A stretch of DNA of 64,000 nt from Methanoregulaceae archaeon. Its GTDB lineage: Archaea > Halobacteriota > Methanomicrobia > Methanomicrobiales > Methanospirillaceae. Positions within the stretch are counted from its first letter, which is position 1. The number at the start of each line of letters is the position of its first letter. Positions 55,728-64,000 of this stretch are shown piece by piece. Location of the stretch: positions 62,001 through 126,000 of the forward strand of contig JACTVG010000001.1 of assembly GCA_015660965.1 (NCBI GenBank), given 5' to 3'. The translations under genes were made by a program, and so were the position numbers. The notes beneath the pieces were generated by a model. It ran no database searches. It was not told where the DNA came from and was given only the letters and a program-made list of their open reading frames with translations.

Positions 55728-56618
55728 TTAACCTTCGACTTCTTTGATGAGTGCTTCCATCACTTTATTAACACTTTCCCAACTAGTGTTAACCTCTTGC
55801 CTGCGGATAATAAACGGGCGTCCTTCATCACCTGCTATGCGCATTTCGATGTCAATCGGAATAGCTCCAAGAAACGGAACATTCAGATCAACTGCGATCT
55901 TTTTACCACCGCCCTTTCCAAACAAATCAATTTCTTTTCCGCAGTGAGGACAGAGCATTCCACTCATATTCTCAATGATTCCAAGCACGGGCAAACCAAG
56001 TTTTTCCACAAATTTTACCGCTTTTCGAGCATCGAGTGTAGCTACATCCTGAGGTGTTGTTACGACAACTGCACCTCTAACATTTGGAGCGAGCTGAGCG
56101 ATTGTAAGTGCTTCATCTCCAGTACCTGGCGGGAGGTCAACAACGATATAATCCAATGAACCCCAATTGACGTCCTCAAGAAATTGTTGAATTGCTGCCA
56201 TTTTCATTGGTCCACGCCAAATCAGCGGGGTACTGGTATCTGGTAGTACAAATGCTATTGAAACAACCGAAAGTGTCCCGGTTACATGTACTGGTTCAAT
56301 CTTGTTCCCTATCATTGCAAATTTTTGATCCTCAATACCTAGCATTTTTGGGATATTGGGCCCGTGCATATCCAAATCCATAAGCCCAACCTGATAACCA
56401 TGATTGGCTAGTGCGAATGCGAGATTAACAGAGACGGTCGATTTGCCAACTCCTCCTTTCCCCGATAGAACAAGAATAACGTGTTTGACATCAATATCCA
56501 CTTTCGGTGGGAGATTGCTTCCCACTTTTGCCTCAGTGCAACTGGTTGCACTTGGGCAGCCAGTACATTCATGTGAACACTCGTCGGGTGTTTGCTGTTT
56601 GGTATTGGTCTTCACCAT
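55728..56618 (-). CDS. Mrp/NBP35-type Fe-S cluster carrier ATPase
   Basis: 296-residue P-loop ATPase (SGKGGVGKST, 52-61) that binds and transfers [4Fe-4S] clusters. N-terminal cysteines at 14, 18, 21 and 27 and a later CPHC are the cluster-binding sites; DLDMHGPNIPKMLG is the family pattern. NBP35-type N-terminal Cys are kept. It leads a two-gene operon with the small helical protein. Confidence 0.93.
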   Translation of the reverse strand: MVKTNTKQQTPDECSHECTGCPSATSCTEAKVGSNLPPKVDIDVKHVILVLSGKGGVGKSTVSVNLAFALANHGYQVGLMDLDMHGPNIPKMLGIEDQKFAMIGNKIEPVHVTGTLSVVSIAFVLPDTSTPLIWRGPMKMAAIQQFLEDVNWGSLDYIVVDLPPGTGDEALTIAQLAPNVRGAVVVTTPQDVATLDARKAVKFVEKLGLPVLGIIENMSGMLCPHCGKEIDLFGKGGGKKIAVDLNVPFLGAIPIDIEMRIAGDEGRPFIIRRQEVNTSWESVNKVMEALIKEVEG

Positions 56619-56960
56619 TTATTTCCTCCAAAAAAATCTCTGATGTTTCTCATCAAATATGCACTTGAACACCTTAAAGTTGTGCAGATCTGAACAGTTG
56701 TCTAAGTACAAATTAATAATGCATCATTACTGGACAAAATCAATATCAGCCGAGAAAGGTTTGATATCGAGAATTGGGGTCCCAAAAATCACATCTAATT
56801 CCAAGAACATAATTATCTATCTATTGTGTTGAATAAGATCAACAATTCCAAAACCAGTATGGGAAATATGTATCTTAAGCACTGAGATTATATTGTAAAT
56901 AATTATTTGAACCGTATCTGACGTCACAATTAATATGTCAAACACCAAGTCACCAGATTG
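56619..56960. other. Intergenic, nothing recognised
   Basis: AT-rich, non-coding as far as I can see, with divergent promoters expected for the Mrp/NBP35 and HD-domain genes. No repeat or tRNA found. Confidence 0.5.
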
Positions 56961-58154
56961 ATGCACTACTTTGTTAACGAACATCATCCTATAGATTCCA
57001 CGCTTGAATCTTCAATTTATACGTATCTCGACAAACGTGAAGCGCTCTTATCACCCCTTGCAACAACGAGTGCTGATGCAGTGCGTCGGTATAATCGGAA
57101 AGTTGAAGATATTCGGACCCCATTTTCCAGAGATGCCGATCGTATTATCCATACAAGGGCATACACCCGTTATATCGATAAAACGCAAGTGTTCTATCTC
57201 GTAGAAAATGACCACATTACGCATCGTGTAATACATGTTCAAATTGTCTCTAGGATTGCCCGCACAATTGGACGTGCGTTTCGATTAAATGAAGATCTCA
57301 TTGAAGCCATCGCTCTTGGACATGATATTGGGCATATCCCATATGGGCATTTTGGAGAGACCTGTCTTTCTGCGCTTTGTGAAGAATATGGAATTGGTAA
57401 ATTTTTCCATAACGTTCAGAGCGTTCAGTTTCTTGACAAAATAGAGGACTGTGATCTCACTATGCAAGTATTAGATGGTATTCTTAGCCATAATGGCGAA
57501 GCTGATGATGTGAAGATCGTTCCGAAACCATGTGCGAATTGGGCTGAGTTCGATAAAAAGGTACAGGATAATTCTGAAGGGAGACGTAACATACCACCTA
57601 TGACGCTCGAAGGGTGTGTCGTAAAGTTCGCCGATACGATCGCTTACATTGGAAGGGATATACAAGATGCTAAAGAAATCGGGCTTTTGAATAATAATAC
57701 CTGTATCCCAATTGAATGTCAGGAAATATTAGGTGATAATAACCGAAAAATTATCAACACCCTAATATACGACCTTCTTGAGAACAGTGATTGCCAGGAG
57801 CAAGGATTTCTTTCTTATAGTAAAGATGTTGAAAAAGCACTCATTGGTCTTCGGAATTTCTCTCGCGAAAATATTTATGAAAATTCGAATCTTACATCAG
57901 AACGAAAAAAGATTAAAGCAATGTACAGTTCACTCTTTTCCAGTTATATTAATGACTTAGAAAAGCAACGCAGTTCTTCACCTATTTTTACTGATTTTGT
58001 TGATGCCAGCTGGATCAGCTCAAGATACCGTGAGACTGCAACATTTGCCGAACTTGTTCGTGATTATATTGCCGGAATGACAGACCGATATTTTGCAAAA
58101 AGATTTGAAGAAATTGTAATCCCTCATCGAATTGAAGGAAAATTTTCCAATTAG
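56961..58154 (+). CDS. dGTPase-like HD-domain phosphohydrolase
   Basis: 397 residues. HD metal site: RVIHVQ, ALGHDIGHIPYGH and KFADTIAYIGRD, with FSRDADRIIHTRAYTR before it, matching deoxyguanosinetriphosphate triphosphohydrolase-like proteins. It likely hydrolyses dNTPs; some relatives take part in defence. ATG 56961 follows a TTG codon. It stands alone on its strand. Confidence 0.9.
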   Translation: MHYFVNEHHPIDSTLESSIYTYLDKREALLSPLATTSADAVRRYNRKVEDIRTPFSRDADRIIHTRAYTRYIDKTQVFYLVENDHITHRVIHVQIVSRIARTIGRAFRLNEDLIEAIALGHDIGHIPYGHFGETCLSALCEEYGIGKFFHNVQSVQFLDKIEDCDLTMQVLDGILSHNGEADDVKIVPKPCANWAEFDKKVQDNSEGRRNIPPMTLEGCVVKFADTIAYIGRDIQDAKEIGLLNNNTCIPIECQEILGDNNRKIINTLIYDLLENSDCQEQGFLSYSKDVEKALIGLRNFSRENIYENSNLTSERKKIKAMYSSLFSSYINDLEKQRSSSPIFTDFVDASWISSRYRETATFAELVRDYIAGMTDRYFAKRFEEIVIPHRIEGKFSN

Positions 58155-58164
58155 ATTAGATGAT

Positions 58165-58356
58165 TTACTCAAACTTTCCCTTTAAACCAGCCCAACCAGT
58201 GAATCCACAATAGATGCAGCCAATTCCATCGCAATGTGGACATGGACATTTTGGTGCAGTGACAAAAACAGTACCTGTTTTGTTGCAATAAAGACACCCG
58301 AGTCCTCCACAATGTTGGCATGTGGCGGAAACATATTTTTTCTTTTCTTTAGTCAT
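58165..58356 (-). CDS. Small zinc-finger protein with DnaJ-like CxxCxGxGC motifs
   Basis: 63 residues with two repeats of the DnaJ-type Zn motif: CQHCGGLGCLYCNKTG and CPHCDGIGCIYCGFTG, each four Cys. Only a zinc-binding domain is present. Function unknown, possibly a chaperone-associated or RNA-binding helper. ATG 58356 is favoured; a longer start at 58368 exists. It is downstream of a decayed HTH gene on the same strand. Confidence 0.75.
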   Translation of the reverse strand: MTKEKKKYVSATCQHCGGLGCLYCNKTGTVFVTAPKCPCPHCDGIGCIYCGFTGWAGLKGKFE

Positions 58357-58407
58357 ACCGTATAACAATGCGAATCAAATTGAACAATTTTACAGTTACT
58401 TACAATT

Positions 58408-58626
58408 TTACAAATCGGTTTCATCAAGATAACTGTCATGAGCATTCAATAGTTCTTCAGCGAACTGATATCGGTTTACCGGCGCCTTTTTTAGGAATTT
58501 TACTATTTTAAGTCATGCACTACTTGACAATACATCAAGATATTCAGAGACTTCATCCAACGAATCGGCGGACTCGTCGACAATCAACGTCGGATATTTA
58601 TCATCTGGTTTTATACCGATTCTCAG
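58408..58626 (-). pseudogene. Decayed winged-helix transcription regulator
   Basis: In one frame the minus strand gives IGIKPDDKYPTLIVDESADS and LDEVSEYLDVLSSSA, then a stop, then LKIVKFLKKAPVNRYQFAEEL and NAHDSYLDETDL. This is the opening of a typical archaeal wHTH regulator (R-LKIL-FL pattern) with an in-frame TGA and a lost C-terminal half. AAAGGAG lies at the expected place before a CTG at 58626, a possible former ATG. Not readable as an intact gene. Confidence 0.6.
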
Positions 58627-58717
58627 AAATTAACTCTCCTTTAGAGTCTTTAACCCTATGCCCAAACCTTTTTTTTTTGAAAACGATAAAAGGAAAAAAG
58701 ATAAAAAGGCTGTCTTA

Positions 58718-59647
58718 TTATTTTCGACAGTTCTTTGATGAATAAAATACTGCACAAGCGATGCCAATTGCTATAAGTATAAACATTGGCGATGATGGTG
58801 ATGTTGGGGTGGGAGTCGGAATTGGAGTTTCGGTTGTTAATTTCGGGGTTGGACGTTTTGTCAACGTTACTGAAACGATGGTAGGTATAGTGTTAACAGT
58901 TGTAGGAGTAATGGTGACGGAAGATTTTGTGTATAATTTAACATTATCAATATACCCTTCAGCAACTTTATTCATCATGCCGTAATCACCTATAGATCCT
59001 AAAAATAACCGGTCCATGCCACTGAGAGACCCGGAAAAAGTGACATAATAACTCCAGATCTGTCTTCCTGTATTCTTGTCACTCACTTGCATGTTGACTG
59101 TGTTTAGCTCATCATCGTAATTCAGGATCACATGATAGGTCTGATTATCTTCAAATCTGATAGTTGGTCCGCCATAAGATGGAGTTAATTCGTCACCCTG
59201 TCCAGAAGCCACTGAAACTAATTTGCTATTTGGTGTAATAACACGAAGATACATTAGTTTCCCATATTTTCCATTCGAAAATTCTGAAATAGAGATCGTT
59301 TTACCACTGCGATCCATTTCTTTGCTTCCTAAACCGAATCGAAAAGTTGCAGTATCATCAGTCTTAAGCGGCATCCAATCATATTCAAGTGTGAATGGTC
59401 CCCTATCATAATCAACAGTGACGAAGGCATAACCCCCTGTTCCAGCTTCTATACCATAATGGTACATCCCTTTGTTGGGATCCCAATAATCCCGAGAGGG
59501 GTTGTTTGTCTGCCAACCGGGATTTGTGATAAATGTTGTTTGATAGATAATGTTCTGTTCGCCAACCATCTGTCCTTGAAGCGGTTGGATGATGAGCAAA
59601 ATGCCAATAACGATAAAAATCCAAAAGAATATGACTCGCAAATTCAT
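58718..59647 (-). CDS. Secreted lectin-like (concanavalin-type) surface protein with C-terminal anchor
   Basis: 309 residues. An N-terminal signal peptide (WIFIVIGILLIIQPLQGQ), a beta-rich lectin-type domain from about 40 to 225 with TLEYDWMPLKTDD and NYDDELNTVNMQVSDK, a Thr/Pro-rich stalk, then a C-terminal hydrophobic segment and KNCRK. It is exported and held in the membrane by its C-terminus. The domain is related to, but distinct from, the two in the 805-residue protein. Likely an adhesin. Confidence 0.8.
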   Translation of the reverse strand: MNLRVIFFWIFIVIGILLIIQPLQGQMVGEQNIIYQTTFITNPGWQTNNPSRDYWDPNKGMYHYGIEAGTGGYAFVTVDYDRGPFTLEYDWMPLKTDDTATFRFGLGSKEMDRSGKTISISEFSNGKYGKLMYLRVITPNSKLVSVASGQGDELTPSYGGPTIRFEDNQTYHVILNYDDELNTVNMQVSDKNTGRQIWSYYVTFSGSLSGMDRLFLGSIGDYGMMNKVAEGYIDNVKLYTKSSVTITPTTVNTIPTIVSVTLTKRPTPKLTTETPIPTPTPTSPSSPMFILIAIGIACAVFYSSKNCRK

Positions 59648-59846
59648 TTTTTCACTCCTTACTTAATTATCATCGATACCGGTCTGCAATAGTTTTATAC
59701 TTATTTCCTTGGACGGTTGGTTAATAAGTATCGATGGTCGATTATACATCCTAATAGCACAACTATAAAAGGGCGGTATTTATTCTATATATAATAAACG
59801 TGTCTCCAAATTAATATAGATGAGGTTAATATTGAGTCAGGATACT

Positions 59847-59853
59847 TATATGC
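59847..59853 (+). promoter_or_regulatory. TATA-like box ahead of tRNA-Gly
   Basis: CTTATATG is about 38 bases before the mature tRNA 5' end, consistent with an archaeal box A and a short leader. Confidence 0.4.
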
Positions 59854-59888
59854 ATAAATTGACGAAATATGATAGTCAGAATTTTTAC

Positions 59889-59959
59889 GCGATAGTAGTC
59901 TAGCGGCAGGACAGGAGCTTCCCAAGCTTCTAACCCGGGTTCGATCCCCGGCTATCGCA
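59889..59959 (+). tRNA. tRNA-Gly(CCC)
   Basis: 71-nt cloverleaf: acceptor GCGATAG/CTATCGC, anticodon stem GGAGC/GCTTC with loop TTCCCAA (anticodon CCC), T arm CCGGG-TTCGATC-CCCGG, discriminator A. No intron, no CCA. The next gene's ATG is six bases after its 3' end. Confidence 0.97.
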
Positions 59960-59965
59960 TTTTCT

Positions 59966-60649
59966 ATGGAGACGGAACCTGAAGGTTACGCTATACGCAT
60001 TATAGCCGAAAATCGTAGAGGTGTCCTCCGTGATATCGCTACTATTGTCGCAGCACATGAGGCAAATATCGTTATGATAAGTCAGGAAACGTTTGATTCG
60101 GGGCCTTTCAAAGGTATGGCGGAGCTCTATTTTGAGTACGAAGCCTCCCCTTCTGATGATCAAAACAAGCTGATTGCTGATTTAACTGATATTTCTTCAG
60201 TACATGAAGTGAAAGCTTATCAACCGTTCGGCAATATCTTTGGTTCAAGAGTAATTATTATAGGTGGTGGGGCACAAGTGGCTCAAGTTGCACTTGGTGC
60301 TGTGAACGAGGCGGATCGTCATAATATCCGAGGAGAACGGATCTCGGTCGACACGATACCTTTAGTGGGTGAGTGGGAACTCGCACTTGCTGTTGATGCG
60401 GTTGCTCGATTACCCCGCGCTTCAATACTCGTACTCGCGGGATCGATTATGGGCGGAGAAGTCTCGAAAGCGGTGGATCGAGTAAGGGAGGCAGGCATTC
60501 CTGTAATATCTCTAAAAATGGTGGGGAGTGTACCTCAGCATGCAGATCTTGTGGTAACCGACCCTATTCAAGCAGGGGTCTTTGCTGTGATGCACATTAG
60601 TAACAAAGCAGTATTTGACATCCACCGCGTTCAAGGTCGAGAGTTCTAA
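59966..60649 (+). CDS. ACT-domain protein (DUF5612 type)
   Basis: 227 residues. The ACT domain at about 8-85 (YAIRIIAENRRGVLRDIATIV) and a second domain with SRVIIIGGGAQVAQVALGAV, PLVGEWELALAVDAV and LVLAGSIMGG, as in DUF5612 proteins of methanogens. It probably senses an amino acid. The start is placed at ATG 59966, six bases after tRNA-Gly and without Shine-Dalgarno, so a leaderless mRNA released by tRNA processing is plausible. It overlaps tsaC by one base (TAATG). Confidence 0.85.
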   Translation: METEPEGYAIRIIAENRRGVLRDIATIVAAHEANIVMISQETFDSGPFKGMAELYFEYEASPSDDQNKLIADLTDISSVHEVKAYQPFGNIFGSRVIIIGGGAQVAQVALGAVNEADRHNIRGERISVDTIPLVGEWELALAVDAVARLPRASILVLAGSIMGGEVSKAVDRVREAGIPVISLKMVGSVPQHADLVVTDPIQAGVFAVMHISNKAVFDIHRVQGREF

Positions 60650-61221
60650 TGGATTTTCTTGATAGAGCTATCTCGGTACTGATGCATGATGGTACTGTCA
60701 TTTATCCGACGGAAACTGTTTACGGACTGGGAGCTGATGCTCTCTCAGACAATGCAATTCAAAAAGTCTATGAAGCGAAAAAACGTCCGTTGAGCCAACC
60801 GATTTCGATAGCAGTCAGTGATTTTGACATGCTTGCTGCAGTTGCGTTTGTAGATTCTTCTATACAAGAGTTTATTCAGATGTTCCTTCCAGGTCCAGTT
60901 ACTGTTGTGCTTAAAGCAAAGTACTCCTTACCAGCGTTACTCTCAGGTGGAACTGGGATGATTGGAATACGCATGCCTGCTCATGATCTTGCTTTGCAAT
61001 TGATCGAACGATTCGATTCACCAATTACCGCTACAAGTGCTAACCTTCATGGTGCAATGGATCCGGCAACACCAGATCAATGCACCGTACCTCGTGACCT
61101 TTTAATTGACGGTGGACGACTTCCCGGGGCACCTAGCACCGTAGTGGATCTTGTTAACCGAAAGATTCTGCGCAGAGGAATTCAAGCCGAAAAAATTGAA
61201 CAGCTTCTCTCTTCGTTATAG
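60649..61221 (+). CDS. tsaC: L-threonylcarbamoyladenylate synthase (Sua5/YrdC/TsaC)
   Basis: 190-residue enzyme of the first step of tRNA t6A37 synthesis. YPTETVYGLGADALSD, KKRPLSQPISIAVSD and GPVTVVLKAK with IGIRMPAHDLA fit the YrdC fold. The longer Sua5 C-terminal domain is absent. Co-translated with the ACT gene; both lie after tRNA-Gly. Confidence 0.93.
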   Translation: MDFLDRAISVLMHDGTVIYPTETVYGLGADALSDNAIQKVYEAKKRPLSQPISIAVSDFDMLAAVAFVDSSIQEFIQMFLPGPVTVVLKAKYSLPALLSGGTGMIGIRMPAHDLALQLIERFDSPITATSANLHGAMDPATPDQCTVPRDLLIDGGRLPGAPSTVVDLVNRKILRRGIQAEKIEQLLSSL

Positions 61222-61232
61222 GTCGAATAGGA

Positions 61233-62159
61233 ATGGATCCTATCAGATTGCGGGACTTTATTGTTGATGAGGATGGCTGGATCTATGCAGTATCAACCTA
61301 TGACAACAAAGAAAAGGTTGGATGTGTGCTTCGCTATGTGCCCGATACATCCGGTGAAAGAGTCAATGCTGAGGGGTTCAGATATCGAAAGTTCGATTTC
61401 GAGGATGCCTTTTCATATATAGCATATCATAAACCTCAGTATCTTGATTCGGTGTTACGAATTCCGATAAGTGACGTGAAGCACGTCCTCAAACCTGAAA
61501 ATGAGATGCTTCGTATCATTTCTCGGAATTACCGTGTAGCGAAACTCGCTTCACTTCTTGAAATCCCAACTGGCTTTATAGGTTGCACGGGATCTCTTCT
61601 TTGTGGTTTAGATAATGAAGCATCTGATATTGATCTTGTGGTATATGGGAAACACTGGTTTTTAGCCCAAAAAACGTTGCAAAATGCCATAAGACAGAGA
61701 AAGATTGAGGAACTTTCTTCTGAGTTGTGGCGAAAAGTATACGAAAAACGGAAGCCGGAAATCCCTTATGACATTTTTTTATTACATGAGTTACGAAAGT
61801 GGAATCGTGGGCAAATTGATAGAACGTATTTTGATTTACTCTATACTCGTTCATACGATGATCTGAATCATTTTACATTAGGCGGTGGTACAATTCTTGG
61901 AAAGACAACAATTGAGGCTGAGGTAACTGATGCTTCTCTAGCATTCGATAGTCCTGCAGTATATACTATAGAACACTCCGAATTTTCACGTATCCTCTCT
62001 TTCACACACACTTATTGCGGCCAGGCTCTTAGAGGTGAGATAATAAAATCGTGTGGAGTTGCCGAACAGCATGGGAACGAGCGATGGCTTATAGTTGGGA
62101 CAACAAGAGAGGCACGAGGCGAGTATATCATATCAAAAACACTTCTAGAAAATTATTAA
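61233..62159 (+). CDS. Predicted nucleotidyltransferase domain protein
   Basis: 308 residues. A nucleotidyltransferase motif GCTGSLLCGLDNEASDIDLVVYG (residues about 113-135) fits a minimal NTase, with an N-terminal domain of unknown type before it (RLRDFIVDEDGWIYAV). Archaeal families of this kind are little studied. It follows tsaC by 11 bases and forms the end of the operon. Confidence 0.8.
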   Translation: MDPIRLRDFIVDEDGWIYAVSTYDNKEKVGCVLRYVPDTSGERVNAEGFRYRKFDFEDAFSYIAYHKPQYLDSVLRIPISDVKHVLKPENEMLRIISRNYRVAKLASLLEIPTGFIGCTGSLLCGLDNEASDIDLVVYGKHWFLAQKTLQNAIRQRKIEELSSELWRKVYEKRKPEIPYDIFLLHELRKWNRGQIDRTYFDLLYTRSYDDLNHFTLGGGTILGKTTIEAEVTDASLAFDSPAVYTIEHSEFSRILSFTHTYCGQALRGEIIKSCGVAEQHGNERWLIVGTTREARGEYIISKTLLENY

Positions 62160-62380
62160 AAAGAATTGGCATAAAAAATTCGATTTCAAATTTTTCCCCA
62201 TCATTAGAAAATAAACTGTTACTTTTAAACATCAAAAATTTAGATCAATAAAGAAGGTTTTATCGATATTTAATCAAATATGAAAACCCCACATACTTCA
62301 TAAAAAATTGTGTGAGAATTAATCACGCCGTTATCATAAACAACCAATTTATTTATCTTATCACCCTATCGGTACAGCAC

Positions 62381-63670
62381 ATGAATTGGGTCCTTCCCAT
62401 AATCCTTCTGGTTATTATTTACGCCGTTATTGCGTACTATATTCATTCAAGAAAATTATTCCAGGACCAAGTTATGTTCTATGGTCCGATCATGGCGATC
62501 AAAACATCGCGGGTTAGCTTTTTTGATCGATTTACAACAATACGCACCGTTTTTCGGATCTATGGTACCTTCGGAGTTCTAATGGTTGCGTTGGTGTCGG
62601 TTTTCATTACCGCGATGCTTGTTTTATCTGTTCGATATACAATAATCGTACAACCAGAGCCGATAGGGATTTACAAGCCGCAGAATATTCTGCTCTTACC
62701 TGGTATTAATGAATACGTCCCCTCTACTCTTGCGGTCTGGCTAGCATTTGTTCTGACAATAGCTATCCATGAGTTCGGTCATGGGATTCTCTGTAGGGTA
62801 GAAAAGATCAAAGTGAAAGGAATGGGCGTACTGCTTGCAGTTATTCCTATTGGGTTTTTTGTCGAGCCGGATGAAGAGGAACTAGAAAAGACAAAGGGGA
62901 TGCCAAAAGCTCGAATGTTTGGTGCTGGCATTGCAAACAACCTTGTTCTGGGTTTTTCCTGTTTTGTTCTGCTAATTTTGTGTATAGGTTTTGCAGTTCC
63001 GATCACTGCTCCGGTAATTCATGGGATTTACAAAGATTATCCTGCATACCAGGCGGGGGTCCCGCAGGGTTCTGTTGTCAAAGCAGTGAATGGTATTTCT
63101 GTAAATACTAGGGACGATATTGCAACTATCTTAAACACAACAAAACCTGGAGATACCGTAGTACTACATATCGAAAAAGACGATGTAGTCTCGGATTATG
63201 ACTTTGCTCTTGCAACATGGCCACAAGAATTCACGCGGTCATCCGGCTTTATGGGTGTTCAGTACTACGATGGTGCATCAATCAAACAATCAATAGGAAC
63301 TATGATCTCTCCATTTGGGGTACTTCAATTCCTAATTATACCATTCGATTCAACAGGGAACGCTCAGTATCTCCGAATTCTTGCTTTCGATTCACCAGAT
63401 GAACAATACTATAAAGTACCATTTGCTGAGTATTGGAGTATCATTCACTTGCTTTTTTGGTGCAGCTGGATCAATATCAATGTTGGGATCTTCAATGCAA
63501 TTCCGATGATCCCACTCGATGGCGGATATATTCTGAAAGAAGGAGTGGACCGTTTGCTTGACCGGCGTGGTCTTGCGAAATATGCACCAAATGTTGTATC
63601 AACAATCAGTTATGTCATGCTTGTTATGCTTATGTCACTAATACTGCTACCCTACTTGTTACATATATAG
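62381..63670 (+). CDS. Site-2 protease family (M50) metalloprotease with PDZ domain
   Basis: 429 residues. Metal site HEFGH at residues 130-134, second motif IFNAIPMIPLDGGYILKEG near the C-terminus, and a PDZ domain around residues 230-290 (GVPQGSVVKAVNGISVNTRDD). About six membrane helices. It should cleave membrane-embedded substrates. ATG 62381 is preferred because the preceding 23 codons from GTG 62312 lack a family match and a Shine-Dalgarno. Confidence 0.92.
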   Translation: MNWVLPIILLVIIYAVIAYYIHSRKLFQDQVMFYGPIMAIKTSRVSFFDRFTTIRTVFRIYGTFGVLMVALVSVFITAMLVLSVRYTIIVQPEPIGIYKPQNILLLPGINEYVPSTLAVWLAFVLTIAIHEFGHGILCRVEKIKVKGMGVLLAVIPIGFFVEPDEEELEKTKGMPKARMFGAGIANNLVLGFSCFVLLILCIGFAVPITAPVIHGIYKDYPAYQAGVPQGSVVKAVNGISVNTRDDIATILNTTKPGDTVVLHIEKDDVVSDYDFALATWPQEFTRSSGFMGVQYYDGASIKQSIGTMISPFGVLQFLIIPFDSTGNAQYLRILAFDSPDEQYYKVPFAEYWSIIHLLFWCSWININVGIFNAIPMIPLDGGYILKEGVDRLLDRRGLAKYAPNVVSTISYVMLVMLMSLILLPYLLHI

Positions 63671-63767
63671 AAAATCTGATTACTCAACTCTAAACTCTTA
63701 AATTTCTGAAATAACACGGCTTTGAAAATCCTTTTTTAAATTGAATGAAATTAAAAATCGTTTTTGA

Positions 63768-64000
63768 TTATTTATGTAATAAAGCTATTTTCGATCCGAT
63801 TGGTACCCCAATATCATCGGCAATTGGTTTGCATTTTACCGCCATTAAAAAAGCCACTGGGGGGAGTTTCTTGTACATTGACAAGGATTCATAATTTGCC
63901 ATGCCCTTTGCAATAATTAAAGTACAATTATCAATTGCATCACGAAGATCTTGGGGGATTTTTTCGAGATCTATCCCGATCTCAGCGTTCCCACCTGTTG
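63768..64000 (-). CDS. DUF89/ARMT1-like phosphatase family protein (3' end; cut by window edge)
   Basis: The last 77 residues are visible: CTLIIAKGMANYESLSMY, a short stretch ending VAFLMAVKCKPIADDIGVP and SKIALLHK before the stop at 63768. These fit the C-terminal part of DUF89 metal-dependent damage-control phosphatases. The start lies beyond the right edge. The neighbour is the site-2 protease, convergent across about 100 bases. Confidence 0.8.
   Translation of the reverse strand, partial: TGGNAEIGIDLEKIPQDLRDAIDNCTLIIAKGMANYESLSMYKKLPPVAFLMAVKCKPIADDIGVPIGSKIALLHK

Noticed and set aside
58408-58626. In-frame TGA as a selenocysteine codon
   Set aside because: The residue lies in a helix start where no catalytic Sec is known, and the gene lacks its C-terminal half.
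58515-58745. 76-codon plus-strand ORF
   Set aside because: Antisense to the decayed HTH gene and runs into the 3' end of the lectin-like gene.

Overview
The window reads as a chromosomal segment of a methanogenic archaeon, most likely order Methanomicrobiales. The evidence is archaeal information-processing genes (GINS, PriS, Nop10, aIF2-alpha, L44e, S27e, archaeal ProS, archaeal NusA), archaeal lipid genes (glycerol-1-phosphate dehydrogenase, geranylgeranyl reductase, cis-prenyltransferase), diphthamide synthesis, methanogen-restricted DUF1890/DUF1894, an F420H2-oxidase-type FprA flavoprotein, and PKD/IPT surface proteins with archaeal pilin-type N-termini. The order is an inference; no 16S rRNA or mcr genes are present.

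Layout. 1-8.7 kb: a cut-off RPA-like OB-fold protein, lysine genes lysA-dapL, cutA, the DUF1890/DUF1894 pair, a lone response regulator, a HEAT-repeat protein and a two-subunit 2-oxoacid oxidoreductase. 8.7-13 kb: an accessory stretch with a membrane protein, a TIG-domain lipoprotein, TspO, and decayed PKD and AAA-ATPase genes. 12.9-14.5 kb: an oxygen-defence set (rubredoxin, FprA and an unreported superoxide reductase ruin). 14.5-18 kb: a three-gene nitrogenase-like reductase (H, D-like and K-like). 19-23.2 kb: a leuCDB-type operon, archaeal nusA-hisE. 23.2-28.1 kb: DUF151, a flippase-like protein, dphB-DUF357, and two overlapping genes for KaiC-like proteins with broken P-loops, one fused to a small GTPase. 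28.3-31.6 kb: a cis-prenyltransferase, an apparent catalytically dead partner, a CcdA-like/winged-helix protein and a radical SAM enzyme. 31.8-39.4 kb: a visibly more G+C-rich island of three large pilin-anchored surface proteins plus an Rsm22-like methyltransferase. 39.5-51.8 kb: tRNA-Thr, rnhB, ferredoxin plus geranylgeranyl reductase, EndoQ, PAC2, then the conserved archaeal translation/replication block (nop10, aif2a, rps27e, rpl44e, gins, priS, elp3) and egsA. 51.8-64 kb: DUF63-spoIIM-proS, Mrp/NBP35, dGTPase-like protein, a surface lectin-like protein, tRNA-Gly closely followed by an ACT protein and tsaC, a nucleotidyltransferase, a site-2 protease and a cut-off DUF89 protein.

The strongest candidates for less-described biology are the nitrogenase-like HDK cluster (two different component-1-like proteins, without cfbA/B/E neighbours), the probable heteromeric cis-prenyltransferase (catalytic subunit lacking the C-terminal RxG motif, partner lacking the catalytic Asp but keeping RxG), and the degenerate KaiC/KaiC-GTPase pair. 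Four clear pseudogene remnants that a long-ORF search misses (PKD, AAA ATPase, superoxide reductase, HTH regulator) show ongoing gene loss. No CRISPR array, rRNA or intact transposase was seen.
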